A stretch of 64,000 nucleotides of DNA from Kitasatospora sp. MAA4 (GTDB lineage Bacteria > Actinomycetota > Actinomycetes > Streptomycetales > Streptomycetaceae): positions 206,143 through 270,142 of the forward strand of contig NZ_JARZAI010000008.1 in assembly GCF_029893355.1 (NCBI RefSeq), in the 5' to 3' direction. The position numbers were made by a program, and so were the translations under genes. Positions 18,524 through 27,464 of the stretch are shown piece after piece. The notes under the pieces were generated by a model. The model worked only from the letters and a program-made list of their open reading frames with translations, made no database searches and was not told where the DNA came from. Position 1 is the first letter of the stretch; the number at the start of each line of letters is the position of its first letter.

Positions 18524-20488
18524 ATGTCCCCGATCTCCCGCCGTACGCTGCTCGGTTCGGCCGCCGCCCTCGGTGCCGGCAGCGCGCTCGGTGTGCTGCC
18601 CGGTTCGGTCCGTCGCGCGATGGCGGCGAGCACCGGCAGCGGCTCGCTCTCCTCGGTCAAGCACGTCGTGATCCTGATGCAGGAGAACCGTTCCTTCGAC
18701 CACTACTACGGCACCCTGCAGGGCGTGCGCGGCTTCGGCGACACCTCGCTGCTGCGCTTCCCCAAGGGCTCGACCGTGTGGAACCAGTCCACCAAGGGCA
18801 GCGCCGGCGGCGGCACGATCCTCCAGCCCTGGCACCTGAACACCGCCACCACCGACGCCCAGCAGGTCGGCGACCTGGACCACAGCTGGTCCGGCACGCA
18901 CGGCGCGTGGAACGGCGGCCTCAACAACAACTGGATCCCGGAGAAGACCGGGTTCACCATGGGCTACTACAACCGCGCCGACATCCCGTTCCACTTCGGC
19001 CTCGCCGACGCGTTCACCATCTGCGACCAGTACTTCTGCTCGGTCCAGGGCCCGACCAACCCGAACCGGCTGTACCAGTGGACCGGCATGATCGACCCGA
19101 ACGGCACCGGCGGCGGCCCGGTCACCGACAACAGCGAGAACGGCTACTCCTGGGCCACCTACCCGGAGATGCTCCAGGACGCCGGCGTCTCCTGGCGGGT
19201 CTACCAGCAGGCCGACAACTTCGACGACAACCCGCTGGCCTGGTTCACCCAGTTCACCAGCGCCTCGCCGTCCTCCCCGCTCTACACCAACGGCATGGCC
19301 CGGGTCGGCTCCATCAACTCCGCGATCGCCGCGGACATCGCGGCCGGCACCTTCCCCACCGTCTCCTGGGTGGTCGCCCCGACGGCCCTGAGCGAGCACC
19401 CCGCCTCCCGGCCCGCCGACGGCGCCGACTTCGTCAGCGGCGTGCTGGCCGCGATCGCGAGCGACCAGGCCACCTGGGACTCCACCGTCGTCTTCTACAA
19501 CTTCGACGAGAACGACGGCTTCTTCGACCACGTCCCGCCGCCCACCGCGCCCTCCGGCACGGCGGACGAGTACATCAACGGCGCGCCGATCGGCATGGGC
19601 CCGCGCGTGCCGATGACCGTCATCTCGCCCTGGAGCACCGGCGGCCGGGTCTGCTCGCAGACCTTCGACCACACCTCGCCGCTGCGGTTCGCCGAGCTCG
19701 TCACCGGCGTGCAGTGCACCAACATCTCGGCCTGGCGGCGCGAGGTCGCCGGCGACCTCACCAGCGCGTTCAACTTCGGCGTGAGCCCGGTCGCCTTCCC
19801 CACCGGTCTGCCGAACACCGCCGCCCTGGTCGCCGCCGCGAACAAGCAGGAGTCGCTGCCCGCACCCAAGGTCCCCGCCGCCGGCGCGCTGCCGGCCCAG
19901 GAGTCCGGCGACCGCCCCGCGCAGCCGGTCGGCTACGTCTTCAACACCACGTCCTGGACGGACACCTCGACCGGCCGGCTCTGGTTCAAGACGGTCTCCG
20001 CGGGCGCGCTGGGCGCCGGGTTCACCGCCTACACCGTCAACGACCGGACGTACGCCGCGTGGCCCTACACCTGCGCGGCCGGCGGCTCGATCTCCGACTA
20101 CTTCTCCGCCAAGACCTACGGCGGCGGCCTCTACGACATCGACCTGCACGGCCCCGACGGCTACCTGCGCGGCTTCCAGGGCAACGTGCTCACCTGGACC
20201 AGCACCAGCAAGGCACACCCCGAGGCGTACGCGGTGGACCAGCTGGACGGCGCGACCCTCGCCCTCACGCTGACCAACGCCGGCAGCGTGGCCGCTGTCT
20301 TCACCATCAACCCGAACGCCGCCTACCTCGCCACTGGCGGCACCGCCACCCAGGTGACCGTGGCCGCCGGCGGCTCCGCCAACGCCACCCTGCACGCCAC
20401 CGCGGCGGGCCGCTACGACTTCACCGTCACGGCCAACACCGGCGACGGCTTCGCCCGCCGCTTCGCCGGGCGCCTGTACGGCCAGTAG
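18524..20488 (+). CDS. Tat-exported phosphocholine-specific phospholipase C
   Basis: 654 residues of the bacterial PLC/acid phosphatase phosphoesterase family, which releases phosphocholine from phosphatidylcholine or sphingomyelin outside the cell. The Tat signal is clear (SRRTLLGSAAALGAG). The catalytic N-terminal motif ENRSFDHYYG (54-63) and later FDENDGFFDHV are family signatures. The C-terminal 200 residues form two repeats of the DUF756 type (VFNTTSWTDTSTGRLWF; VLTWTSTSKAHPEAY). ATG 18524 has AAAGGG upstream. A 13-bp stem-loop follows the stop. Confidence 0.95.
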   Translation: MSPISRRTLLGSAAALGAGSALGVLPGSVRRAMAASTGSGSLSSVKHVVILMQENRSFDHYYGTLQGVRGFGDTSLLRFPKGSTVWNQSTKGSAGGGTILQPWHLNTATTDAQQVGDLDHSWSGTHGAWNGGLNNNWIPEKTGFTMGYYNRADIPFHFGLADAFTICDQYFCSVQGPTNPNRLYQWTGMIDPNGTGGGPVTDNSENGYSWATYPEMLQDAGVSWRVYQQADNFDDNPLAWFTQFTSASPSSPLYTNGMARVGSINSAIAADIAAGTFPTVSWVVAPTALSEHPASRPADGADFVSGVLAAIASDQATWDSTVVFYNFDENDGFFDHVPPPTAPSGTADEYINGAPIGMGPRVPMTVISPWSTGGRVCSQTFDHTSPLRFAELVTGVQCTNISAWRREVAGDLTSAFNFGVSPVAFPTGLPNTAALVAAANKQESLPAPKVPAAGALPAQESGDRPAQPVGYVFNTTSWTDTSTGRLWFKTVSAGALGAGFTAYTVNDRTYAAWPYTCAAGGSISDYFSAKTYGGGLYDIDLHGPDGYLRGFQGNVLTWTSTSKAHPEAYAVDQLDGATLALTLTNAGSVAAVFTINPNAAYLATGGTATQVTVAAGGSANATLHATAAGRYDFTVTANTGDGFARRFAGRLYGQ

Positions 20489-20499
20489 CAACTCGTCTC

Positions 20500-20530
20500 C
20501 ACGGCCCGCGCGTTCGGCGCGCGGGCCGTG
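20500..20530 (+). terminator. Strong stem-loop terminator
   Basis: CACGGCCCGCGCG (20500-20512) pairs perfectly over 13 bp with CGCGCGGGCCGTG (20518-20530), loop TTCGG. It starts 12 bp after the phospholipase C stop. No U-tract. Confidence 0.75.
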
Positions 20531-20545
20531 CGGCACAATCGGTCC

Positions 20546-21070
20546 ATGGTGACATTGAGCAGGGTCGAACCCGCGGACTGGCAGGCCGTTCACACCTGGG
20601 CCGCCCTCCCCGAGGCCTGCCGCTTCCAGCCCTGGGGACCCAACACCGAGGCAGAGACCCGCGCCTACGTGGCGGCAGCCGTCCAGGCCTGGTCCGAGGT
20701 GCCCCAGCGACGCTTCACCTACGCGGCGCGCATCGACGACGACGTGGTCGGCGTGGGCGAGTTGCACGTCCGCAACCGGAACCATCGGCAGGGCGAGATC
20801 AGCTACATCGTCCACCCCCGCCTCTGGGGCCGGGGCGTGGCGACGGCGATCGGCCGCGAACTGCTCGCCCGCGGCTTCGGGGAGCTCGGACTCCACCGGA
20901 TCCACGCCACCTGCGACCCGCGCAACGCCGGGTCGGCCCGGGTGCTCGGCAAGCTCGGCATGACGTGGGAGGGCCGCCACCGCCACGACATGCTGCTCCG
21001 CGACGGCTGGCGGGACTCGGAGGTGTTCAGCATCCTCGACGACGAGTGGCGAAATGCGATTTCGCGCTGA
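20546..21070 (+). CDS. GNAT N-acetyltransferase (RimJ/RimL type)
   Basis: 174 residues. It has the RimJ/RimL-type layout: LSRVEPADWQAVHTWAA at the N-terminus, then GEISYIVHPRLWGRGVATAIG carrying the acetyl-CoA binding motif (R/Q-x-x-G-x-A as LWGRGVA). The later HRIHATCDPRNAGSARVLGKLGM is the standard helix and strand after it. The family acetylates ribosomal N-termini, amino acids or antibiotics. It is immediately followed by the initiator tRNA gene. Confidence 0.9.
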   Translation: MVTLSRVEPADWQAVHTWAALPEACRFQPWGPNTEAETRAYVAAAVQAWSEVPQRRFTYAARIDDDVVGVGELHVRNRNHRQGEISYIVHPRLWGRGVATAIGRELLARGFGELGLHRIHATCDPRNAGSARVLGKLGMTWEGRHRHDMLLRDGWRDSEVFSILDDEWRNAISR

Positions 21071-21101
21071 GGGGCCGGTGCCGTACAGTCGTGTTTACCG
21101 A

Positions 21102-21175
21102 CGCGGGGTGGAGCAGCTCGGTAGCTCGCTGGGCTCATAACCCAGAGGTCGCAGGTTCAAATCCTGTCCCCGCTA
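21102..21175 (+). tRNA. Initiator tRNA-Met (anticodon CAT)
   Basis: A 74-base cloverleaf with anticodon CAT at 21136-21138. Initiator hallmarks are the unpaired first base (C1 opposite T72) and three consecutive G:C pairs at the base of the anticodon stem (GGG/CCC). The T-loop GGTTCAAATCC is standard. CCA is not encoded. Confidence 0.96.
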
Positions 21176-21185
21176 CTCAGTAGCC

Positions 21186-21221
21186 CAGTAGGCCCGGTGC
21201 ACTCGTGCACCGGGCCTACTG
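21186..21221. terminator. 16-bp bidirectional hairpin after tRNA-fMet
   Basis: CAGTAGGCCCGGTGCA (21186-21201) pairs perfectly with TGCACCGGGCCTACTG (21206-21221), loop CTCG. It ends the tRNA transcript and overlaps the stop codon of the convergent dienelactone hydrolase gene, serving both. Confidence 0.85.
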
Positions 21222-21944
21222 CTGTTTCCTCAGCAGGAGATCCCGCACGCGCTCCCAGGCGTCGGCGGCCGCGGCCGGGTCGGTGCGCAGGAAGCCGTGC
21301 CCGGCGCCCGGGTAGGCGACGAACCGGTGCTGCGAGCCGGCGGCGTGCAGCGCTGCGGCGATCTCGCGCTGCTGCTCCGGCAGGACGACGTGGTCGTCCT
21401 CGCCCACCAGGTACAGCAGCCGGCCGGCGATGTTCGGCGTCAGCGCCAGGGTCGGTTCGGGGCGGCTGAAGGGCATCTCGGTGGACGTCAGCCAGCCGCC
21501 GTAGAAGACGGCGACCGCGTCGAGGTCGAGCGCGGTGGCCGCCAGGTACGCGAGGTGGCCGCCGAGGCTCAGCCCGACCATGCTCACGCGCTCGCTGCCG
21601 AGCGCGCGCAGGTGGCCGATCGCCGCGCCGGCGTCGGCCAGCACCTGCGGACGGGTCATCAGGTGCAGCAGCTCGAAGCCGCGTTCGCGTCCTGCCGCGT
21701 CGCGGGGCAGTTCGGCGCCGGGGGCGGTGCGGTGGTGGAAGTCCGGGGCGAGCGCCAGCAGTCCGAGCGCGGCCAGGCGGTCGCAGACCTCGCGGACGTC
21801 GGCGTCGACGCCGAACAGCTCCATGGCCACCACGACACCGGGGAACGGCCCCGGCCCGGCCGGCCGGGCCAGGTACCCGCCCATCGGCGGACCGTCGCCC
21901 ACCGCGATCTCGACGCGCTCGCTCGTGCTCTTGCTCAGGCTCAT
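21216..21944 (-). CDS. Dienelactone hydrolase family protein
   Basis: 242 residues of alpha/beta-hydrolase fold. The family layout is clear: GGYLARPAGPGPFPGVVVAMELFGV near the start, then the nucleophile elbow GLSLGG (about 128), the acid VGEDDHVV and the catalytic His in GAGHGF. The nucleophile is Ser rather than the Cys of true dienelactone hydrolases, so a different ester or lactone is likely. The start is ATG 21944. It is divergent from the XRE regulator at 22014. Confidence 0.88.
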   Translation of the reverse strand: MSLSKSTSERVEIAVGDGPPMGGYLARPAGPGPFPGVVVAMELFGVDADVREVCDRLAALGLLALAPDFHHRTAPGAELPRDAAGRERGFELLHLMTRPQVLADAGAAIGHLRALGSERVSMVGLSLGGHLAYLAATALDLDAVAVFYGGWLTSTEMPFSRPEPTLALTPNIAGRLLYLVGEDDHVVLPEQQREIAAALHAAGSQHRFVAYPGAGHGFLRTDPAAAADAWERVRDLLLRKQQ

Positions 21945-22013
21945 GCTTCGACCGTAGCCGCGTTCGTACACTGGTATCCACAGGTCGTTTTTCCTAGTAA
22001 CGGAAGTACCAGG

Positions 22014-22853
22014 ATGTCTGAAATCCGGGATGCCGCGATCCGGGCCCGCGAGTTCGGGGAGCTGCTGCGCTCCCGCCGCGAGCGCTTGCAGCCCGCCGAC
22101 GTCGGCCTGCCGCCGGGCACCCGGCGCCGCACCCGGGGCCTGCGCCGGGAGGAGGTCGCGCAGCTCGCGGCGATCTCCGCGACGTACTACACGTTCCTGG
22201 AGCAGGGGCGGGAGCTGCGGCCCTCGCGCCAGGTCCTCGACGCGCTCTGTACGGCGCTCCAACTCAACGCGGCGGAGCGTGCGCATGCCTACGCCCTGGT
22301 CCACGGCGACCCGCTCGTCCCGGCTGCCGTTGCTGCCGTCGAGTCGCTCGCTCCTGCCGTGGCGGCGCTGGTCGACCGGCTCGACCCGTGCCCGACCTAT
22401 GTCACCGGCCGCTGCTGGGACGTCCTGGCCGCCAACCGGGCGGCCCGGGCGCTGTGGACCGACTGGCCGTCGCTACCGCCCGAGGACCGCAACATGCTGT
22501 GCTGGATGTTCACGGACCCCGGTGCCCGGCAGGCGCTGGTGGACTGGGAGAGCGAGGCGGCCGCCCTGCTCGGCCGCTTCCGCGCAGCAGCGGCGCGCCA
22601 CCCCGGCGACCCCGCGTTCGCCGCCCTGATCGACCGCCTGCACGCGGCGAGCCCAGAGGTCAGAGCCTGGTGGCCGCAACACCAGGTCGCCCCGCTTGCC
22701 TCCGGCACCAAGCGGATGCGCCATCCCGTCCTCGGCGAACTCCTGCTCCAGCACGTCGTCCTGCAACTCGTCGACGACCCCGAGCAGCGACTGGTCACCT
22801 TCTCCGCCCCCGACGACGACCTCGCCCGAATCGCCGCCCTGCCGGGCGTCTGA
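22014..22853 (+). CDS. XRE/MmyB-like helix-turn-helix regulator
   Basis: 279 residues. The N-terminal HTH is recognisable from REFGELLRSRRERLQPADVG and RRTRGLRREEVAQLAAIS-TYYTFLEQGR. The C-terminal domain (about 105-275) is of the MmyB type, with WDVLAANRAARALWTDW and GTKRMRHPVLGELLLQH. MmyB-family regulators commonly stand divergent from an enzyme gene they repress, here the dienelactone hydrolase; the 69-bp spacer would hold the operator. Confidence 0.93.
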   Translation: MSEIRDAAIRAREFGELLRSRRERLQPADVGLPPGTRRRTRGLRREEVAQLAAISATYYTFLEQGRELRPSRQVLDALCTALQLNAAERAHAYALVHGDPLVPAAVAAVESLAPAVAALVDRLDPCPTYVTGRCWDVLAANRAARALWTDWPSLPPEDRNMLCWMFTDPGARQALVDWESEAAALLGRFRAAAARHPGDPAFAALIDRLHAASPEVRAWWPQHQVAPLASGTKRMRHPVLGELLLQHVVLQLVDDPEQRLVTFSAPDDDLARIAALPGV

Positions 22854-22909
22854 CGGTCACCCAGTTCTACTGTTGATCGCGGAAGTCCACCGGTCGGCCT
22901 GGAGGCGCC

Positions 22910-23281
22910 ATGTCCCTGCAGATGAAGTTGGCTGCGATAACGCTCGACTGCCCTGATCCGCCGGCATTGGCGGCCTTCTATCAGCAGGCCACCGGTTTCG
23001 AACCCCACCCGAAGTCGGACTCCGACTTCGCGGGTCTCAACCGCGAGGACGGGCTCTTCATCGGTTTCCAACGCGTCGATGACTACCGGGCTCCGCGCTG
23101 GCCTGACCAGACCGTTCCCCAGCAGCTGCACCTCTGCTTCGACGTCGTGGATCTGGACGAGGCCGAGGCCCGGCTGTTGGAGCTGGGCGCCGGCAAGCCG
23201 GATCACCAGCCTCATGACGCCGCCAGGGCACGGGTTCTCACCGATCCGGCTGGTCATCCCTTCTGCATCTGCCGAGGCTGA
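22910..23281 (+). CDS. VOC family protein
   Basis: 123 residues. It begins MSLQMKLAAITLDCPDPPALAAFYQQATGF-like and ends with VLTDPAGHPFCICRG, the standard glyoxalase-like VOC pattern. The central strand QLHLCFDVVDLDEAEARLLELGA is typical of the subgroup usually annotated as hypothetical VOC proteins. ATG 22910 follows GGAGGCGCC. Substrate unknown. Confidence 0.87.
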   Translation: MSLQMKLAAITLDCPDPPALAAFYQQATGFEPHPKSDSDFAGLNREDGLFIGFQRVDDYRAPRWPDQTVPQQLHLCFDVVDLDEAEARLLELGAGKPDHQPHDAARARVLTDPAGHPFCICRG

Positions 23282-23296
23282 GTCTCGAACCGATTT

Positions 23297-23971
23297 TCAT
23301 GAGGCAGGCTTGAGCAGCTTCCAGCGGCCCTCGGAGACGACCTCGATGCCGCCGTCGGTCACCTTGATGGCGGTCTGAGCGTCGATGGCGTATGCCGGAC
23401 CGTTTATCCCGGCGGCCCACCGTTCCGCCTCGGCCATGGTGTTCTCCGGACAGTCCGGGCTGTCGAGGTGCGGGAAGATGGAGAAATCGACGACTCCCAG
23501 CGTGCTGTCGTCACCGGTGGGCGGCTTCCAGCCGACGAAGTCCTCCCCGATGCGGGGAGTCAGGACCATGCTCCCGGCGCTGAGCCCTACGTAGACTGTG
23601 TCGCGCAGCGAGGGCAGGAGGTCGGCCAGTCCCGACTCCCGCATCCAGTGGCACAGGTACAGCGCGTCGCCGCCGTTCACCAGCAGGGCGTCTGCCTCTC
23701 GGACCCAGGAGACCCACCGTTCCTTGTCGATGCCGGGCAGTGCGGTGAGCTCCAGCACGCCCACCGACCTCCACCCCAACTCGGTCATGGGACTGGGGGA
23801 CTGTCCGCTGACGAAACGCCATGGCCCGCCCGGATCCCCGTACGGGCCCCCGTACCCCGCAGTGGGGATGCAGAGGGCGCTGGCCTCGGAGATCGGTTTG
23901 CCCAGGAGGTCGACCAGCGCCGCCAGCACGCTCGGGTTCCTGACACCGGAGTCGGTAAGGAGAAGCTTCAT
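23297..23971 (-). CDS. Peptidase E-like (S51 family) protein
   Basis: 224 residues with the class I glutamine-amidotransferase-like fold of peptidase E, a cytoplasmic Asp-X dipeptidase family. The nucleophile Ser131 lies in GLSAGSM. VNGGDALYLCHWM and the early LLLTDSGV match the family core. A His/Glu partner is expected in FSIFPHLDSP. It is convergent with the VOC gene (15-bp gap) and divergent from the hydrolase at 24077. Confidence 0.88.
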   Translation of the reverse strand: MKLLLTDSGVRNPSVLAALVDLLGKPISEASALCIPTAGYGGPYGDPGGPWRFVSGQSPSPMTELGWRSVGVLELTALPGIDKERWVSWVREADALLVNGGDALYLCHWMRESGLADLLPSLRDTVYVGLSAGSMVLTPRIGEDFVGWKPPTGDDSTLGVVDFSIFPHLDSPDCPENTMAEAERWAAGINGPAYAIDAQTAIKVTDGGIEVVSEGRWKLLKPAS

Positions 23972-24076
23972 TCCGCAACCGTAGTGCTGTGGCCCCGTAG
24001 GTTCGCCGTGTTTGGCGGTGACGGGGCATCGATGCGGTCTCGCACGGGTAGCTGTAGGTTCTCCGTGGTGACCTTA

Positions 24077-24946
24077 ATGGAGACCGAGGGCCTCGCGCCG
24101 ATGGCGGACGGGGCGCAGATTCGCTGGACAGCCTGGACAGCACTGGGTGACACGACGCGGACGCCACCCGTGGTCATGCTCCACGGCGGCCCGGGCCTAC
24201 CGGACTACCTGGGCGACGTCGCCCCCATGATCGCGGATCTCGCGCCCGTGTACCGCTACGACCAGCGCGGCACAGGTGGATCACCGTGGCAGGGCCGCCA
24301 TACCTTCGCTCGGCATGTGGACGATCTCGCCGATCTGCTCGATCAGTGGGGCGCCGACAAGGCCGTACTGATCGGGCATTCCTACGGCACGGACCTGGCC
24401 GCCCGGTTCTGCCTGGCACACCCTGACCGGGTGGCCGCCATGCTGCTGATGTGCGGCCCGTTCGTCGGCGACTGGCGCACGGGGGACCAGGCGGAACGCA
24501 GTCGCCGCATGTCCGCGGCGCAGCAGGAGCGTCTGCGCATCTTGGAGCAGCTGTCCGACCGCACGGAGGAGCAGGAAGTCGAGCTGCTCGTGCTGGCGTG
24601 GTTCACCGACCACGCCGACCCGCAGCGGGGTTGGGACTGGGCGGCGCAGGGCGCTCGGCAGCGCCGCCCAGTCAACTGGGCCATGAACAGCGAACTCGGC
24701 AAGGAAGGACGCGCGGACCCGCTCGACGAGCACCTGGACGAGCTGCGCACGTGCCTGCCGGCGCGAGTGGAACTCCTCGGCGGAGTCCACGATCCCCGCC
24801 CCCTGTCGGCACTGGAGTCGCTCGCGCTCCGGCTGGAGGTGCCGCTGAGGCGGATCGACGACGCCGGCCACGAACCATGGCTCGAGCAGCCCGACACCGT
24901 GCGCGAGCACCTCAGGAGCTTCGTGCAAGGCACGGTGGGCCCTTAG
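24077..24946 (+). CDS. Alpha/beta hydrolase, proline iminopeptidase-like
   Basis: About 289 residues. HGGPGLPDYL, YRYDQRGTGGSP and the nucleophile elbow GHSYGT are the signature of the proline iminopeptidase branch. The terminal DDAGHEPWLEQP supplies the catalytic His. ATG 24077 is preferred over GTG 24068, with low certainty. The 134-bp mobile remnant is inserted exactly at the stop: the T and A of TAG come from the target triplet and the G is the first base of the element. The empty site would have the same TAG, so the protein is unchanged. Confidence 0.85.
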   Translation: METEGLAPMADGAQIRWTAWTALGDTTRTPPVVMLHGGPGLPDYLGDVAPMIADLAPVYRYDQRGTGGSPWQGRHTFARHVDDLADLLDQWGADKAVLIGHSYGTDLAARFCLAHPDRVAAMLLMCGPFVGDWRTGDQAERSRRMSAAQQERLRILEQLSDRTEEQEVELLVLAWFTDHADPQRGWDWAAQGARQRRPVNWAMNSELGKEGRADPLDEHLDELRTCLPARVELLGGVHDPRPLSALESLALRLEVPLRRIDDAGHEPWLEQPDTVREHLRSFVQGTVGP

Positions 24947-25079
24947 TGGCTGTTGTCGTTCCGATCTTGAGGCGTGGCGGCAGAGCGACGACTCAACAAT
25001 GTCACCACTCCCCGAGACCACCGACCCTATGCCTGAACAGCGAAAACGCCGCCCTCAAGGCCGGAAAGACAACAGTCAC
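24946..25079 (+). mobile_element. 134-bp MITE-like derivative of the neighbouring IS5-family element
   Basis: The left 35 bp (24946-24980) match the left end of the IS at 26405 with a single small change. The right 99 bp (24981-25079) are identical to its right end (27977-28075). Everything between, including both genes, is missing. The terminal inverted repeats are GTGGCTGTTGTCGTTCC and GTGACTGTTGTCTTTCC (15 of 17). The flanking triplets are TTA on both sides (24943-24945, 25080-25082), a target duplication. It is non-autonomous and could be moved only by a transposase supplied in trans. Confidence 0.88.
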
Positions 25080-25164
25080 TTAGGCAAGTTCTGGCTGCGG
25101 AGGGTGTCGGCGGACGTATCCGCTAGTGTCGAGGACAGGCGGACACTGTGATCCAGGAGGAGCG

Positions 25165-26064
25165 GTGTACTACAGCGGGTTGGGGCTCGACCGTGTCGTT
25201 GATCGGCGGGGAGACTCGGACTGGATCGAGGCACTGCTGACCAGGGCCAGTACCCAGGTCATTCCCCTGTGGCAGGACCAGTGCCTGGTGCGAAACGAAA
25301 CGCCGTTGCGGCTGCCCTTGGCCCAGGCGAGGGACATCCTCGTCGCGGCCGGCGACCGGGTGCTGCTCGGCCTCGAAGGCGAGAGGGCGGTGTTCGCGGC
25401 TGATGTGTCCGGGCTCGAACGGGAGAGCGCCGTCGAGCTGGCCGGCGCGGACAGGATGCTGGATGTGCGGGCGATGGTTCCCACCATCACGCCGGACGAA
25501 GCGGGTCTGCTGGCGTACGCGCGGGGAATTCTGCACTGGAACCGCAATCAGCGGTTTTGTGGCGCCTGCGGGGGCCCGGCCCGGTCCTGCAATGGTGGCC
25601 ACCTGCGGACCTGCCAGAACTGTGGGAAGCTGCTGTTCCCGCGGATCGAACCGGCCGTGATCGTGCTAGTCGAGCTTCCGGGCACGCCCCGGCGCTGCCT
25701 GCTCGGCCGCCATGCGGCATCCGGCCCGAACCGCTTCAGCACCCTGGCCGGGTTCGTCGAGATTGGCGAGAGCTTCGAGGACACGGTGCGCCGCGAGGTG
25801 CGGGAGGAAGCCGGCGTCACCGTAGGTGCGGTGACCTACCAGGGTTCCCAGGGGTGGCCGTTCCCGGCCGGGGTGATGATCGGGTTTCGCGCCGAGGCCG
25901 TTTCCGATGCGATCGATGTGGACAACGTGGAAGTGGTGGAGGCACGCTGGTTCACGGCCGCGGAACTGCGCGCGCGGCTGGCGGACGCTGCTCTCGGCGG
26001 CCCGTACCGGGTCGATTCGATTGGCAAGGCGCTCATCGACCAGTGGCTGGCCGACACAGACTAA
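25165..26064 (+). CDS. nudC: NudC-type NADH pyrophosphatase (Nudix hydrolase)
   Basis: About 299 residues in the NudC order: an N-terminal beta-rich domain, then a zinc ribbon with C132-x2-C135 and C150-x2-C153, then a Nudix domain with box GFVEIGESFEDTVRREVREE (about 196-215). It cleaves NAD(H), and in bacteria can remove NAD caps from RNA. The downstream specificity motif normally read as SQPWPFPxS is SQGWPFPAG here, a Pro-to-Gly change. GTG 25165 follows AGGAGG at 25155-25160. It sits between the MITE and the full IS. Streptomycetes usually have another copy, so it may be accessory. Confidence 0.88.
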   Translation: MYYSGLGLDRVVDRRGDSDWIEALLTRASTQVIPLWQDQCLVRNETPLRLPLAQARDILVAAGDRVLLGLEGERAVFAADVSGLERESAVELAGADRMLDVRAMVPTITPDEAGLLAYARGILHWNRNQRFCGACGGPARSCNGGHLRTCQNCGKLLFPRIEPAVIVLVELPGTPRRCLLGRHAASGPNRFSTLAGFVEIGESFEDTVRREVREEAGVTVGAVTYQGSQGWPFPAGVMIGFRAEAVSDAIDVDNVEVVEARWFTAAELRARLADAALGGPYRVDSIGKALIDQWLADTD

Positions 26065-26404
26065 ACCGATGCGGTGCGAAGACAGATTTTACGCTGCTTC
26101 GCTCATCTTCTGCTTCAATTCGGCCACCGCCTGCGTCCGTCGGCTGGCCGACGGCCACCCGGCCGCATACCAAGCCCAGTCGGACCAGTCGCTTCGGCTC
26201 CTTGCTTCACTCGAACGGGTATCCGAGTGGTGATGAAAGGCTGGCTGGCGTGCCGCCTCGCGGGACTGGGCCGAGTATCGCGGCGTGAGACCCAGGTGAC
26301 GAGCTCCCCGCACGACACGCCTGGGTCTTCCACAGCGCATCGGCTGCAAGGCGGGCGGACCGGAACCCTTGGCCCGCAACTGAACACGCCTCTGAGACAC
26401 CTGA
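26065..26404. other. 340-bp stretch without a recognised gene
   Basis: Between nudC and the IS left end. It contains an 8-bp inverted repeat GACCCAGG/CCTGGGTC (26289-26296, 26320-26327). A minus-strand reading frame ends near 26089 (tail AVAELKQKMSEAA); it could be the remnant of a gene cut by the IS, but nothing is recognisable. Confidence 0.4.
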
Positions 26405-26546
26405 GTGGCTGTTGTCGTTCAATCTTGAGGCGTGGCGGTCGAACCGGAGTCTCGATCGGGTGACCGTGGCGGCTGCCGTGCATGGAAGCAGGGCCTCTTG
26501 GTAGCTCAGTGGGTGTCTACGCCAACGAGCTGCCCAGGAGACCCTG

Positions 26547-27464
26547 TTGTCGCATTTCTACGGCATCTCCGAGGCGGGGTCCACTTCGGCCACCCTTGCG
26601 TGTGACTGCCTGGCCCACAGGTTCGGGAACGCCGGCGACCACGGCGTGCGCGAGCGCCGCTATCCGACGGACATGTCGAACGCCGAGTGGGCAGTGGTCC
26701 GGCCGTTGCTGCCGGTGCCGGGCTGGCTGCGGGGCCGGGGCGGGCAGCCGGAGGCGTACTGCCACCGAGCGATACTGGACGCGATCCACTACCTCGTCGA
26801 CAACGGCACGAAGTGGCGGGCCATCCCGGTCGACTTCCCGCCGTGGGACCGGGTCTACGCGTTTTTCCGACGCTGGCGCGACCACGGCCTGGTCAAGGAG
26901 TTCCACGACCGGCTCCGCCGTCGGGTCCGCGAGCAGGCGGGCCGGGATCCGGAGCCGAGCGCCGGTGTGATCGACTCCCAGTCGGTCAAGGCGGACGCTG
27001 TCGTCGGCTCCGACAGTCGCGGTTTCGACGGCGGCAAGCTGATCAACGGCCGCAAACGACACGCGGTCGTCGACACGCTCGGCCTGCTGCTCGCGGTGAT
27101 GGTCACCTCCGCCGATGTCGGCGACCGTGCGGCAGCCCTGGTCCTGCTCGCCCAAGTCGCCGCCGCGCATCACCGGCTGGCCCTGGTCTGGGCCGACGGC
27201 GGCTACACCGGCAGCCTTGTCGAGTACTGCCTCGCCGCCCTCGCGCTGGTCCTGGCCATCGTCAAGCGCAGTGACGACATGCGGGGCTTCGTCGTGCTGC
27301 CCAAGCGCTGGATTGTGGAGCGGTTTTTCGCCCACCTGATGCGAAGCCGCCGCCTCGTGCGCGACTTCGAACGGTCCGCCAGCAGCGCGGAGGCGATGGT
27401 CTACTGGTCGATGACGACGCTCATGACCCGCCGGCTTGCCCGGCCACGTCCTTCGCGAGCGTGA
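26547..27464 (+). CDS. IS5-family DDE transposase
   Basis: About 305 residues. The N-terminal DUF4096-like block (MSNAEWAVVRPLLP, AILDAIHYLVDNGTKWRAIP) is followed by the DDE core: D in VIDSQSVKA, D in VWADGGYTG and E in IVERFFAHLMRSRRL. The arrangement is that of the IS427-type subgroup common in streptomycetes. TTG 26547 with CAGGAG upstream gives the full reading frame; ATG 26673 is an alternative start at the conserved block. All catalytic residues are present and no frameshift is seen, so it may be active. Its last 44 bp overlap the convergent passenger gene. Confidence 0.93.
   Translation: MSHFYGISEAGSTSATLACDCLAHRFGNAGDHGVRERRYPTDMSNAEWAVVRPLLPVPGWLRGRGGQPEAYCHRAILDAIHYLVDNGTKWRAIPVDFPPWDRVYAFFRRWRDHGLVKEFHDRLRRRVREQAGRDPEPSAGVIDSQSVKADAVVGSDSRGFDGGKLINGRKRHAVVDTLGLLLAVMVTSADVGDRAAALVLLAQVAAAHHRLALVWADGGYTGSLVEYCLAALALVLAIVKRSDDMRGFVVLPKRWIVERFFAHLMRSRRLVRDFERSASSAEAMVYWSMTTLMTRRLARPRPSRA

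Noticed and set aside
26089..26400. Minus-strand frame ending AVAELKQKMSEAA between nudC and the IS
   Set aside because: The tail looks protein-like but the upstream part is unconvincing and there is no good start. Recorded only as a possible remnant.
26481..26560. tRNA-like string (GGTAGCTCAGT) inside the IS
   Set aside because: The D-arm-like text is not followed by an anticodon stem or T-loop; no cloverleaf can be drawn.
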